Counted from the first letter of the stretch, positions 1-8,496 are shown. The stretch is 43,926 nucleotides of DNA from Muribaculaceae bacterium (GCA_029057985.1 JAIDYR010000024.1:1-43926), one strand, 5' to 3'. Numbers and translations: made by a program. The notes: generated by a model not told the origin, from the letters alone.

Positions 1-73
1 GCCTCTTGTCGGATTCGAACCAACGACCCCGAGATTACAAATCACGTGCTCTGGCCAACTGAGCTAAAGAGGC
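1..73 (-). tRNA. tRNA-Thr (anticodon TGT)
   Basis: Read on the minus strand this folds as a full cloverleaf. The acceptor stem GCCTCTT pairs with AAGAGGC, the D-arm is GCTC/GAGC, the anticodon loop is TTTGTAA (anticodon TGT, threonine), and the T-arm is GTTGG/CCGAC around TTCGAAT. The gene touches the window edge, so the discriminator base and any CCA lie outside. One oddity is a T-T mismatch at the third pair of the anticodon stem (CGTGA/TCTCG). A near-perfect promoter lies about 75 bases upstream, and other tRNAs may follow to the left. Confidence 0.93.
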
Positions 74-148
74 ATTTTTTTCTTCAGCCCTGCCCGACAT
101 TCCGAAAGCCTTCTTAAGCTTTCTGTCACGGCGCATCCGAAATCGAGT

Positions 149-180
149 GCAAAGATAGTGATTAATTTTCACACTACAAA
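149..180 (-). promoter_or_regulatory. Bacteroidota-type promoter for tRNA-Thr
   Basis: On the minus strand a -33 box TTTG (177-180) is followed after exactly 19 bases by the -7 box TATCTTTGC (149-157). This matches the TTTG-N19-TAnnTTTG consensus. Transcription would start near 142 and run left through the tRNA. Confidence 0.75.
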
Positions 181-264
181 TTTTTCAGCACTTTTTTTTC
201 GTAAAATCATCATTTTTTTTGATTTTACCCCTCTTTTTACCTCTATCCTACCTTTATTATATAA

Positions 265-305
265 ATTCGAGGCCGGAAAATGCTCCTGATAATCCGGCCC
301 CGAAT
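265..305 (-). terminator. Terminator after glmS
   Basis: An inverted repeat (arms 265-277 and 293-305; core GGCCGGA/TCCGGCC extended by CGAAT/ATTCG) lies 25 bases past the glmS stop. On the minus strand it is followed by a T/A-rich run. Confidence 0.6.
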
Positions 306-329
306 ATTTATATACGTTTGCAATGTCTA

Positions 330-2174
330 TTATTCCACAGTCACTGACTTTGCCAGGTTTCGCGGCATATCGACATCCTTGCCCTTATTGATGGCTATAT
401 AATACGAAAGCAACTGCAAGGGTATGGAAGTGATGATCGGAGTCAGGAACTCAGGAACCTTCGGCACCTCGAGCACATAGTCGGCAATCTTGCTGATAAT
501 GTCGTCCCCCTCGGTCACTATTGCGATAATGCTGCCTCCACGCGCCTTTACCTGCTGCACATTGCTTACTACTTTTTCATAGAGATGATCATCAGGCGCA
601 ATGATTACAGAAGGCATTTCCGCGTCGATAAGGGCGATCGGACCATGCTTCATCTCCGCAGCAGGATAACCCTCTGCATGAATATAGCTGATCTCCTTAA
701 GTTTCAGAGCTCCTTCCAGTGCTGTCGGATAGTTATAGCCACGCCCAAGATAGAGGAAATTACGAGCATAGGTATATATCGCCGACAGTCGCTCTATCTT
801 GTCGTTGAGCTTTAACACTTCTCTTACAAGACCCGGTATTTTCTGAATCCATTCGCCGCATTTTTCCAATTCTTCACGGGAAACAGTGCCGCGCAATTCC
901 CCTACCGCCAATGCAAGCAGGGTGAGCACCATCACCTGGCCCGTAAAGGCTTTTGTAGAAGCGACACCGATCTCCGGACCTACGTGGATATACGTGCCTG
1001 AATGAGTGCAGCGCGGAATAGAACTGCCCACTACATTGCTGATACCATATACGAAAGCTCCCTTATCGCGCGCAATCTCGATAGCAGCAAGAGTATCGGC
1101 AGTCTCACCGCTCTGGGATATGGCGATGACTATATCATCCGAATTGATTACGGGATTGTTATAACGGAATTCACTTGCGTATTCCACCACTACGGGCAAC
1201 CCGCACATTTCTTGCAGAAGATATTTTCCGATCAGACCGGCATGCCAGGATGTGCCGCATGCAACAATCACGATTCTCTTTGCATTAAGGAATTTCTCCT
1301 TGTTATCACGTACACCATTGAGCACAATCTTATGACCTCCCTCAACAACCCGGCCGCGTATGCAGTCAAGAAGCGTAGACGGTTGCTCAAAGATCTCCTT
1401 AAGCATGAAATGCGGATAACCCCCTTTCTCAAGTTGGGAAATCGAGAATTCAAGTTCTGTCACGTCGATATCCGCCTCCTCGTTCTCAAGGGTGACAAGT
1501 TTCAGAGGTTCACCCCGACGGACAACGGCAATCTGCTCATCCTTTACGTAGACGACATCCTTCGTATACTCTACGATCGGAGTAGCGTCGGAAGCAAGGA
1601 AGAATTCATTCTTACCGATGCCGATGACCAAAGGACTACTCTTGCGGGCAGCCACTATCTGCTCGGGATGGCCACATTCTATTACTGCAATAGCATAAGC
1701 GCCCTGAACCTGATGGAGAGCCTCCCGAACAGCATCTATCAGATCGCAGTCATTCTTAAGGCGAATATATTCGATAAGCTGCACGAGCACCTCCGTATCA
1801 GTTTCGGAATGAAACTTACAGCCATGCTTGATAAGCGCATCCTTCAGTACTTTATAATTCTCGATAGTGCCGTTATGCACGAGTGCAAGCTTCTTATCCT
1901 CGCTGAAATGAGGGTGAGCATTACTATCTGACGGCTCGCCATGAGTAGCCCAGCGAGTATGAGCTATACCACATGATGCGTCAAGATTTTTATCTTTGCA
2001 AAAGGCTTCAAGGTTAGCCACCTTACCTCGCGCTTTATATACATTTATATTCCCTTCGGGAGTCTCGAGCGCCACTCCGGCGCTGTCATAGCCGCGATAT
2101 TCAAGGCGATGGAGTCCTTTGATAAGGACGTCGTAAACATTTCTATCGCCAATATATCCTACAATTCCACACAT
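330..2174 (-). CDS. glmS: Glutamine--fructose-6-phosphate aminotransferase (isomerizing)
   Basis: GlmS makes glucosamine-6-phosphate from fructose-6-phosphate and glutamine. This is the first committed step towards UDP-GlcNAc for peptidoglycan and lipid A, and it occurs in the cytoplasm. The 614 residues are the usual length. The protein opens with MCGIVGYIG, so Cys2 becomes the N-terminal nucleophile of the class II glutamine amidotransferase domain (about 1-225). Two SIS sugar-isomerase domains follow (CGTSWHAG and SQSGETADT mark the first), and the end DMPRNLAKSVTVE is the typical GlmS tail. It stands alone with its own promoter and terminator. No glmS ribozyme is seen in its short leader, but a candidate large RNA lies just upstream on the same strand. 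Confidence 0.98.
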   Translation of the reverse strand: MCGIVGYIGDRNVYDVLIKGLHRLEYRGYDSAGVALETPEGNINVYKARGKVANLEAFCKDKNLDASCGIAHTRWATHGEPSDSNAHPHFSEDKKLALVHNGTIENYKVLKDALIKHGCKFHSETDTEVLVQLIEYIRLKNDCDLIDAVREALHQVQGAYAIAVIECGHPEQIVAARKSSPLVIGIGKNEFFLASDATPIVEYTKDVVYVKDEQIAVVRRGEPLKLVTLENEEADIDVTELEFSISQLEKGGYPHFMLKEIFEQPSTLLDCIRGRVVEGGHKIVLNGVRDNKEKFLNAKRIVIVACGTSWHAGLIGKYLLQEMCGLPVVVEYASEFRYNNPVINSDDIVIAISQSGETADTLAAIEIARDKGAFVYGISNVVGSSIPRCTHSGTYIHVGPEIGVASTKAFTGQVMVLTLLALAVGELRGTVSREELEKCGEWIQKIPGLVREVLKLNDKIERLSAIYTYARNFLYLGRGYNYPTALEGALKLKEISYIHAEGYPAAEMKHGPIALIDAEMPSVIIAPDDHLYEKVVSNVQQVKARGGSIIAIVTEGDDIISKIADYVLEVPKVPEFLTPIITSIPLQLLSYYIAINKGKDVDMPRNLAKSVTVE

Positions 2175-2199
2175 ATTATATTATAGATAGTTTCAATTT

Positions 2200-2231
2200 G
2201 CAAAATTAATAAAATTTCGTTGATTTTCAAA
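2200..2231 (-). promoter_or_regulatory. glmS promoter
   Basis: On the minus strand TTTG (2228-2231), 19 bases, then TAATTTTGC (2200-2208): a perfect Bacteroidota promoter. It predicts a leader of only about 20 bases before the glmS ATG at 2174. Confidence 0.75.
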
Positions 2232-2292
2232 GTTATTTGTGTTGATATTCCGATATTTGGGCAAAATGAATATACCATGAATTAAAACGCAA

Positions 2293-2324
2293 GACCTGAA
2301 ACTTCCATCAGGAAGCATCAGGTC
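2293..2324 (-). terminator. Terminator at the 3' end of the candidate large RNA
   Basis: The minus strand folds as GACCTGA-TGC-TTCC-TGAT-GGAA-GTT-TCAGGTC, a two-part stem followed by TTGCGTTTTAAT. It lies between the candidate RNA and the glmS promoter and probably separates the two transcripts. Confidence 0.6.
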
Positions 2325-2951
2325 CGCTTAAGTTTTGAGTAAAGTCCGGTAGGATACAGTTAAGTAATTCTTTTGAAAATCAGTTGGCATTTGGCGCGGA
2401 GGTGCTATTCCGGGTTGCTTCCGGACTCTCTGTTTCATGGAATTTGACTTAAGGCTCACTCGTTATGCAGTTTTACATGGTAGGGATAGATTCAGGCTTT
2501 TCTATGGTATGGAGTCGGCCTTTTACCGACTTTTTACAGGATTTGGGAATATCACTATTCCCGGATGTTATCATTCACACATTTCCCAGAGTGTGGCGAC
2601 TTCGGAAAATTCCTCCGCGGCTTCGCGCCTCATTCGGAGTTATACTTTTTCCGTTGCATCGATCGCCCTTGAACGTCGCTCTCAAGTCAATCCTTTCCGG
2701 GTCGGCAGCCACAGGCTGATTTTGACCACTCCTCGGAGCGACAGGCCTATCAATACGCAGTCGGGAAATAATCCTTCTTCAAGGTAGAGGTATAAAATAG
2801 CTGACTTGGATTTGAATCCTTGGCAACTTCTTACTGCACCCTCCGCGCCATTTGCCTTGTTTTCATGATGTCATTTCAGTCGATATCTCTTTATCGATAT
2901 GTGGTCAACAGAAGTTGGATTTTTCGCCTCTCGAAGAGGCGGTTGAGTTTC
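2293..2951 (-). ncRNA. Candidate large structured non-coding RNA (about 660 nt)
   Basis: This stretch has no credible reading frame on either strand. It does have a perfect promoter on the minus strand (2957-2988) and a terminator hairpin at 2293-2324. A long-range pair brings 2836-2856 (GGCAAAUGGCGCGGAGGGUGC split over the arm) against 2386-2405, with an uninterrupted GGCGCGGAGG/CCUCCGCGCC core, closing a domain of about 470 nt. Local hairpins sit inside and before it: CGCCTCT-TCG-AGAGGCG (2925-2941), GGGAATA-GTGA-TATTCCC, CACAC/GTGTG, AGTCGG/CCGACT, TCCG-GGC/GCC-CGGA and AGCC-TGT-GGCT. I tested it by eye against tmRNA, RNase P RNA, SRP RNA and group II introns; none fits. Its position upstream of glmS could mean a regulatory leader, but a terminator and a separate promoter lie between. 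Confidence 0.5.
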
Positions 2952-2956
2952 ACATT

Positions 2957-2988
2957 GCAAAGATAATCACCAATCAGTCAATTTCAAA
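2957..2988 (-). promoter_or_regulatory. Promoter of the candidate large RNA
   Basis: On the minus strand TTTG (2985-2988), 19 bases, then TATCTTTGC (2957-2965). This is as good a match as the tRNA and glmS promoters nearby. The predicted start is near 2951. Confidence 0.75.
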
Positions 2989-3056
2989 ATAAAAATGAAT
3001 ATTTTTTATAAATGAAATATACAATTTGCAAGTAGATTTTTGCCAAATAAACAAAT

Positions 3057-3101
3057 AAAATATTGCGATGACCGACCAAAGTCAGTGCATCGCAATATTT
3101 T
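3057..3101 (-). terminator. Strong (possibly bidirectional) terminator
   Basis: A 14-bp perfect stem AAAATATTGCGATG / CATCGCAATATTTT (3057-3070 and 3088-3101) has a 17-base loop and a T-rich flank on both strands. It lies 127 bases past the stop of the minus-strand lipoprotein gene, and also shields the RNA promoter at 2957-2988 from read-through. Confidence 0.7.
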
Positions 3102-3227
3102 TGTCAGATTTATATCGATTTTTTAGCAATTTGCTATTGAATTTTAGCACCTTGATATGTTGTGTAACATATTTTTGAGGGTCTAAATCTCAGCTTTTCT
3201 CTTGCTTTTTAGCTATTTTCTTAAAAT

Positions 3228-3737
3228 TTACTTAACTTCGACCTGCACTGCATCCACAGCGCCGGCTATCACTCCATTAGTATCATTGGTCGGGGCCTGA
3301 AGTTCAAGTCCGGCTGCCTCAGGATCCGTATTGATAGTAGCCCATGCCGGGGAAGAGAACCATTCATAGCCGGCATACTTATCTACCAAAGCCACATTAT
3401 CTGCGCCTACTTGTTCGGCACTTGCCTTATCAAGCACAGTCTTGAAAGAATCCAGCAGAGGATATTCATCCTTTAGCTTTGTCAGCTGATCCTGGAATGG
3501 CACAGCTTTCGGATCTTCAGCGGGAAGGTTGTTGATCTGATCCTGGATAGGCTGAGCCTTTTCGGCGAATTTGCCCATATAGTCGATGATTGTAGTATAG
3601 TCTGCAGCGGTAAGGGTCTCCCCTTTTTCGATTTTTTCGTTTACCTTTTCCGCTTCCGAGGCCATAGAGCATGCCGTAGCCACTACTCCTACGAACATAG
3701 CCAGGAGAAGGACTTTAAGATTTTTAAGAGCTTTCAT
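3228..3737 (-). CDS. Small predicted lipoprotein, function unknown
   Basis: 169 residues from the ATG at 3737 (MKALKNLKVLL). A TTG two codons upstream is also open but less likely. The N-terminus is a classic lipoprotein signal: a basic start, a hydrophobic run and the lipobox VATAC at about residues 19-23. The mature part is acidic and mostly helical in character, with MGKFAEKAQPIQDQINNLP and KLKDEYPLLDSFKTVLDKASAEQ stretches. It lacks any catalytic motif I know. It stands alone, followed by a strong hairpin at 3057-3101. I do not recognise the family. It is most likely attached to the inner or outer membrane facing the periplasm. Confidence 0.8.
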   Translation of the reverse strand: MKALKNLKVLLLAMFVGVVATACSMASEAEKVNEKIEKGETLTAADYTTIIDYMGKFAEKAQPIQDQINNLPAEDPKAVPFQDQLTKLKDEYPLLDSFKTVLDKASAEQVGADNVALVDKYAGYEWFSSPAWATINTDPEAAGLELQAPTNDTNGVIAGAVDAVQVEVK

Positions 3738-3801
3738 TTGCAAATGATTTTAATATGGTGATTAAATATATTCTATTGTACTTTCATGAATAAGACAAAA
3801 A

Positions 3802-4464
3802 TCAGAATTCGTCGCCCAGCGGAGTGACCGCCGGCTCGCGAAGACGATACAAAAGATGCTGCTTGAGAGCAGGGTCATGCCGAACGATATGACTGAGTTC
3901 CCAATGATGCCCCGCCTCTTCTTTCAGCAGAGGAGAAGTCGCATCAACATCGGTCAGATTCCAGGTGAGCAACACAGTCTTTATCTTCAATGCCTTCAAT
4001 TTGCGCACGAGCATCTCATGATCCGCATCTCCTGTCAGAAGAACTACATAATCAAACTTGCGGAAAGTGGCCAATTCGTATGCTTCCAGAGCAAACCAGA
4101 CATCGACCCCCTTCTCAATAACCTGGACTTCGCCATTCTTCTCTACTTCACGCAGATGTTTATAGTGAAAAATGACATCATTTTCGATCAAAGAATCTTC
4201 GAATTTACGCTCATTATAGAGCAAATGCTTGTCATAAGCTTCTTTGACACGATAACGTCCGCGAAAATAATGAGCTTCCGTGATCTGACAGTCGGATGGA
4301 TTCACCCCTTCTTCATAAGCAAGCCGTCCGCAGATAAAGTCAAAGAGCGACTTCACACGTATGATACTGCTTTCGGCCGCTTTAAGCGCCCTATTGACCT
4401 TAGCATAGTAGCCTCCATCAATGAAGACTCCGACTGATAGATAACCTAACATATTGAGATCCAT
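3802..4464 (-). CDS. NYN-domain (LabA/DUF88-like, PIN-fold) protein
   Basis: 220 residues. The pattern fits the NYN family of PIN-fold putative ribonucleases: an early strand with an acidic residue (VGVFIDGGYYAKVNRAL, about 11-27), a middle acidic segment (EKGVDVWFALEAYELA, about 117-132) and the late strand VVLLTGDADHEMLVRKLKALK (about 140-160). These conserved Asp residues would bind the catalytic metal. Family members act on RNA or have unknown targets, so a specific substrate cannot be given. The gene stands apart from its neighbours, with about 60 bases to the lipoprotein gene downstream. Confidence 0.85.
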   Translation of the reverse strand: MDLNMLGYLSVGVFIDGGYYAKVNRALKAAESSIIRVKSLFDFICGRLAYEEGVNPSDCQITEAHYFRGRYRVKEAYDKHLLYNERKFEDSLIENDVIFHYKHLREVEKNGEVQVIEKGVDVWFALEAYELATFRKFDYVVLLTGDADHEMLVRKLKALKIKTVLLTWNLTDVDATSPLLKEEAGHHWELSHIVRHDPALKQHLLYRLREPAVTPLGDEF

Positions 4465-4560
4465 TATTCGTTTATGTGGTGATTCAGCAAGAATATGCCG
4501 GTTTTTATTCGGGCATGTTTCTTTTTTTGCCTACTTATATTTTTCTACTTAATATGATAA

Positions 4561-4605
4561 CCCGCCTGAAGGGGAAATAGTTCTGAATTTCTCTCCTCAG
4601 GCGGG
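4561..4605 (-). terminator. Terminator between the pepD copy and the NYN gene
   Basis: A 9-bp perfect stem CCCGCCTGA/TCAGGCGGG (4561-4569, 4597-4605), with inner GGA/TCC pairing. It is followed on the plus strand by T7 and on the minus strand by a weaker T-rich stretch. The only gene it can serve is the minus-strand pepD ending at 4661. Confidence 0.6.
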
Positions 4606-4660
4606 ATTTTTTTATCTGATGAATTCTTATTTATGTCGGATCAAGCAAGATTTGCCGGGA

Positions 4661-6112
4661 TCAGGCCAGACGACGGAGGATATCCGTGAGGAATTTCCAG
4701 AAGTCAGCCACACTTGGAATATTGGCCTTCTCACTGGGGGAATGAATATCCTTAAGTGTCGGACCGAATGAGATCATATCAAGACCGGGCATCTTCTCAA
4801 GGAAAAGTCCACATTCAAGACCTGCATGAAGAGCCTCTACCCGGGGTTCATAGCCAAAGAGTTCCTTGAAACTTGCTTCAGCCACCTTGAGCACCTTTGA
4901 TTCCGGATTCGGGGCCCAACCTACATAGGCATCCTCGAATTTCACTTCAGCTCCGATCATTTCGAAGAGAGCTTTAACGCGGTCGGCAATTTCATCGCGG
5001 CGGGAATCGACAGAGGAACGCTGATGGACCGTCACTACGATCTTACCCTCCGGCATCTTGATGGAAGCCAGATTATCCGAAGTCTCTATCAGGCCCTCGA
5101 CCGCGCGCGACATTCCCTGCACTCCGTTAGGGCATGCGAAGACAGCAGCCACCAACCGACGTGCTGTCGCATCATCGATTATTTCCGCGGGCATCTCCGC
5201 TTTGGAGGCGACAAATTCAAAATCGGGATTCTCTGCAAGGAGGAATTCTGCATGAAGCATATCGCTGAATTTCTTCACCTCTTCCTCAAACTTAACAGCT
5301 TTGTCAGCCTGCACGCCTACCAGAGCATGACATTCTCTGGGAATCGCATTGGCCAGATTGCCGCCGTCGATTGATGCGAGAGCATATTTTTCAACGGCGC
5401 CCCATTCCCACAAGAACCGACAGAGTTGCTGATTTGCATTGCCCCGGCCAAGTCCTATCTCCATGCCCGAGTGTCCTCCCTTGAAATGATCGAGTTTCAC
5501 CTCATACCATACGAGATCTGCAGGAGCGGCTACCTTCTCGCAAGGGATTTCGCAGACAGTAATCTTGCCGCCCGCGCATCCGATTACGAGCTGTCCATGC
5601 TCCTCAGAGTCAAGATTGAGAAGAATATCCCCTTCTACAAATCCACTCTGCAGGCCATTGGCTCCTGTAAGGCCCTGCTCCTCATCTACCGTAAAGAGGC
5701 ATTGAATCGGACCATGTACAAGTGTATCATCGAGCAAAACAGCCATAGCGGCCGCGCATCCCATTCCATTATCAGCTCCCAGAGTAGTACCGTCGGCCTT
5801 GACCCAATCGCCATCTACAATAGTCGTGATAGGATCAGTAAGAAAATCATGCACTTTGTCACCGCGCTTTTCAGCCACCATATCCTGATGACCCTGAAGG
5901 ATGACGCGAGGCGCATTCTCATGCCCGGGAGTTGCCGGTTTTGACATCATGACGTTGCCGACAGCATCCGTCTGGCATGCAATGCCATGCTTGTCGGCCC
6001 ATCCTACGAGAAATTCCTTCATTTTTTCAAGATGGAATGTAGGACGGGGCACTTTAGTAATTTCATCGAAACATTCCCAAATAAGTTTGGGTTGAAGATC
6101 TGTGATTTTCAT
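4661..6112 (-). CDS. pepD: Cytosolic aminoacyl-histidine dipeptidase (PepD, M20C), copy 2
   Basis: 483 residues, the normal PepD length. Members cleave dipeptides such as Xaa-His in the cytoplasm with two metal ions. The ligands expected for M20 are all visible: H75 and D77 in LQGHQDMV, D114 in LGADNGMG, E144-E145 in TVDEEQGL, D168 in NLDSEE, and a late His in SFGPTLKDIHSPSEK. A lid domain occupies roughly 190-390. It is a close relative of the copy at 7039-8496, aligning from the first residue with the ligands at the same positions. The muramidase gene and a terminator separate the two, so this one is probably transcribed on its own. Confidence 0.93.
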   Translation of the reverse strand: MKITDLQPKLIWECFDEITKVPRPTFHLEKMKEFLVGWADKHGIACQTDAVGNVMMSKPATPGHENAPRVILQGHQDMVAEKRGDKVHDFLTDPITTIVDGDWVKADGTTLGADNGMGCAAAMAVLLDDTLVHGPIQCLFTVDEEQGLTGANGLQSGFVEGDILLNLDSEEHGQLVIGCAGGKITVCEIPCEKVAAPADLVWYEVKLDHFKGGHSGMEIGLGRGNANQQLCRFLWEWGAVEKYALASIDGGNLANAIPRECHALVGVQADKAVKFEEEVKKFSDMLHAEFLLAENPDFEFVASKAEMPAEIIDDATARRLVAAVFACPNGVQGMSRAVEGLIETSDNLASIKMPEGKIVVTVHQRSSVDSRRDEIADRVKALFEMIGAEVKFEDAYVGWAPNPESKVLKVAEASFKELFGYEPRVEALHAGLECGLFLEKMPGLDMISFGPTLKDIHSPSEKANIPSVADFWKFLTDILRRLA

Positions 6113-6190
6113 TTTATTGGATTTAATTTAACTTCGTAGTGGTTCGTTTTCAAGAATATTCAAGAATATTAAGGCGACCCTGAAAAAGTT

Positions 6191-6238
6191 AAAGATTTCG
6201 ACGGGCACATCCGTCGGGACAAGACCGTCAAAATCTTT
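6191..6238 (-). terminator. Terminator after the muramidase gene
   Basis: A 14-bp stem (AAAGATTTCGACGG at 6191-6204 against CCGTCAAAATCTTT at 6225-6238, one G-U pair). On the minus strand it is followed by AACTTTTTC. It starts 7 bases past the stop at 6245. Confidence 0.7.
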
Positions 6239-6244
6239 AGCATT

Positions 6245-7042
6245 TTAGTTCAGTTTAAGCTCTTTGCCGGCGAGCTTTCCGTCGGGCACGGGAGCCTTCT
6301 TATTTTTAGATTCCTGAGATTTGAATTTGGAGTAGGCGGAGGCCATTTTAGTATGATAACCGCGTTTTGCATAGCTTGGGCCATTGTATTTACGCGCAAA
6401 CGACGACCAGTTCTTGGCTCGCAGATCCCTCACATAGCCGGTGCCGACAAGAAATTCTGCAAAGAGTTCGAGTTGCTCAAGTTCGGAATGCGACATCCTT
6501 CTGACGAACTCTTCCACTGATTTGCATCCGCAGACTTTATAATTGAATCCTCCGATCTGAAACATTCCCCAGAATGTGCCCATATCGGCTCCCTGAAGAT
6601 TATTCTTTCGGGCATTGGTCAGTTGAGTCCATTCGCGGAGTGCATATCCGGTCAATCCGGCAGGCACTTTGGCATTCTTATCTCCGGCTTTGTCAAGAGC
6701 CTTGGGAGCGTACTTGCGATACATTGTCGGATCAAAATTGATTATGGGGACCCCGGGAGCCCAGAATCCTTTCATCGCAGACCCGGCTTCAATAGAGACG
6801 ACAGCTTTGATTGCCGCAGTCTCTACTTCGAGCTGGCGGGCTACTTTCTCAAAGTCAGCGTCCGTCAGATGCTCATATCGCTGGGATGAGGCTGCGCCTT
6901 TACCGACAGAGTCGTTTTTTATCGTAGCAGATGTCTTATGCCGTGTCTTCTCGGAATGTTGCCCGCTCTGGGCACACCCGAGGAAGACTGCTCCGGCTAT
7001 TAGTAACACTACGGCAAATGCCAAGCCCAGCCTGCGGATCAT
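6245..7042 (-). CDS. Predicted lipoprotein with N-acetylmuramidase (DUF3380-like) domain
   Basis: 265 residues. The start has a hydrophobic signal (about 5-22) ending in FLGC, a passable lipobox. A linker rich in Ser, Lys and Thr follows, then a lysozyme-like domain at about 58-240. Marks of the DUF3380 muramidase family are the early VSIEAGSAMKGFW (the Glu is a candidate catalytic acid) and the GTFWGMFQIGGFNYKVCG segment. The tail is basic. It would cut the MurNAc-GlcNAc bond of peptidoglycan from a membrane anchor. Its ATG overlaps the stop of the pepD upstream by four bases (ATGA), so the two are probably translationally coupled. Phage endolysins also carry this domain, but no other phage gene is near. 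Confidence 0.8.
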   Translation of the reverse strand: MIRRLGLAFAVVLLIAGAVFLGCAQSGQHSEKTRHKTSATIKNDSVGKGAASSQRYEHLTDADFEKVARQLEVETAAIKAVVSIEAGSAMKGFWAPGVPIINFDPTMYRKYAPKALDKAGDKNAKVPAGLTGYALREWTQLTNARKNNLQGADMGTFWGMFQIGGFNYKVCGCKSVEEFVRRMSHSELEQLELFAEFLVGTGYVRDLRAKNWSSFARKYNGPSYAKRGYHTKMASAYSKFKSQESKNKKAPVPDGKLAGKELKLN

Positions 7043-8496
7043 AACTTGGCAACTTTCTCCAATACGCGACAGAGATGTTTCCAGAATTTATCAACTGTCG
7101 GAATCAGAAGTTGCTCATCAGGAGAGTGGACACCTGTCATGGTCGGCCCGAAGCTTACCATATCCAGATTGGGATACTTCGACAGGAACAGACCGCACTC
7201 CAGTCCGGCGTGGATAGCCTTGATGGCAGGCTTTACGCCGAAGAGTTCTTCGTAAGCCTCAGCGGAGATCTTCATTATGGGAGATTCCATATTGGGAGCC
7301 CAACCGGGGTAACCGTCGGAATGACTGACCTCGGCGCCTGCAAGCTGGAAATGAGCCTCTACCTGGCCCGCGATGTCATTCTTGCGACTTTCCACGCTTG
7401 AACGCTGGGATGTAGTCACCTTGATCTTGTTGTCCTCAATCATCTTGACAGCAGCAAGATTAGTCGAAGTCTCAACAAGACCTTCCAGATCGGCCGACAT
7501 TGAATATACTCCATGAGGAGCGGAGTAAAGAGCTCTCACCAGACGCAGTGAAGTTGCCGAATCGATGCAGTATTCGGGCTTCTCTACTTTCTCGACTTCA
7601 AGTTTAATGGAAGGTTCGACAGCCTTATACTCATTGATTATTTCCTGAGTATATTTATTAAGGTGTCTTACCACTTCCTTTTCATGGTCGGAGTGCACGC
7701 CGAAGACAGCATGGGCTTCGCGAGCGATCGCGTTGCGGAGATTGCCACCGTCGAATTCAGAGACTTCGATATCCCAGCGCTGAGAACATTCCCAGATAAA
7801 GCGCGCGATGACCTTATTGGCGTTTGCTCGACCGGCATTGATATCCGACCCTGAGTGGCCTCCGAGCAGACCGCTGACTTTTACCTTCATGAAGATAAAG
7901 TTCTCAGGCGCGAGCGAACGGTTATAGGAGAAGATAGCCGTAGTGTCGATGCCACCGGCGCAACCTACGAAGATCTCGCCGTCATCCTCGGAGTCAAGAT
8001 TAAGAAGCATCGTGCCCTTGATCATATCTTTACCGAGATTCTGAGCGCCTTCAAGGCCGATCTCCTCATTGATTGTGAAAAGAGCTTCCACGGGTCCATG
8101 CTCCAGATCGGGATCTATCATGACGGCCATTGCAGCTGCCATGCCGATGCCGTTGTCTGCTCCCAGAGTAGTTCCCTTAGCCTTTACCCAGTCGCCGTCG
8201 ATATAGGTCTGGATAGGATCTTTCATGAAGTCATGCTCTATATGGCCGTTCTTTTCGCAGACCATATCCATGTGAGACTGAAGCACGACCGTAGGTGCAT
8301 TCTCATGACCCTTCGTAGCAGGCTTGCGCATCACTACGTTGCCGCATGCGTCGGTAGCAACTTCCACACCATGCTTCTTCGCAAAATCAAGAAGAAATTC
8401 GCGAATCTGCTCTTCATGGCAGCTCGGACGCGGCACTTTTGTAATCTCATCGAAACATTGCCAGATCAAGGCCGGCTTCAGATCTTTAATTTCCAT
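7039..8496 (-). CDS. pepD: Cytosolic aminoacyl-histidine dipeptidase (PepD, M20C), copy 1
   Basis: 485 residues. Like its paralogue at 4661-6112 it keeps every expected metal ligand: H75 and D77 in LQSHMDMV, D114 in LGADNGIG, E144-E145 in TINEEIGL, the Asp of NLDSEDDGE, and the late His in SFGPTMTGVHSPDEQ. It hydrolyses dipeptides in the cytoplasm. It heads an apparent two-gene operon: its stop codon overlaps the start of the muramidase lipoprotein. A TATCTTTGG box on the minus strand near 8596-8605 could be its -7 element, though no clear TTTG lies upstream of that. Whether the two PepD copies differ in substrate cannot be read from sequence. Confidence 0.94.
   Translation of the reverse strand: MEIKDLKPALIWQCFDEITKVPRPSCHEEQIREFLLDFAKKHGVEVATDACGNVVMRKPATKGHENAPTVVLQSHMDMVCEKNGHIEHDFMKDPIQTYIDGDWVKAKGTTLGADNGIGMAAAMAVMIDPDLEHGPVEALFTINEEIGLEGAQNLGKDMIKGTMLLNLDSEDDGEIFVGCAGGIDTTAIFSYNRSLAPENFIFMKVKVSGLLGGHSGSDINAGRANANKVIARFIWECSQRWDIEVSEFDGGNLRNAIAREAHAVFGVHSDHEKEVVRHLNKYTQEIINEYKAVEPSIKLEVEKVEKPEYCIDSATSLRLVRALYSAPHGVYSMSADLEGLVETSTNLAAVKMIEDNKIKVTTSQRSSVESRKNDIAGQVEAHFQLAGAEVSHSDGYPGWAPNMESPIMKISAEAYEELFGVKPAIKAIHAGLECGLFLSKYPNLDMVSFGPTMTGVHSPDEQLLIPTVDKFWKHLCRVLEKVAKL

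Noticed and set aside
1002..1931. 309-residue plus-strand frame opposite glmS
   Set aside because: No family resemblance and lies wholly inside glmS.
2437..2787. Open frames on the plus strand inside the candidate RNA
   Set aside because: Composition is unlike protein (Ser/Arg-rich, no start context) and the region is dominated by inverted repeats with promoter and terminator on the other strand.
2293..2951. tmRNA, RNase P RNA, SRP RNA or group II intron as identity of the RNA
   Set aside because: No tag reading frame or tRNA-like ends; no GGAAAGTCC-type RNase P core on the minus strand; the SRP tip GTCCGGAAGGAAGC matches only in part; no intron domain V. A GAGTAAAGTCC on the plus strand is isolated.
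6152..6171. Direct repeat of CAAGAATATT upstream of pepD copy 2
   Set aside because: Only two short A/T-rich units; likely chance.
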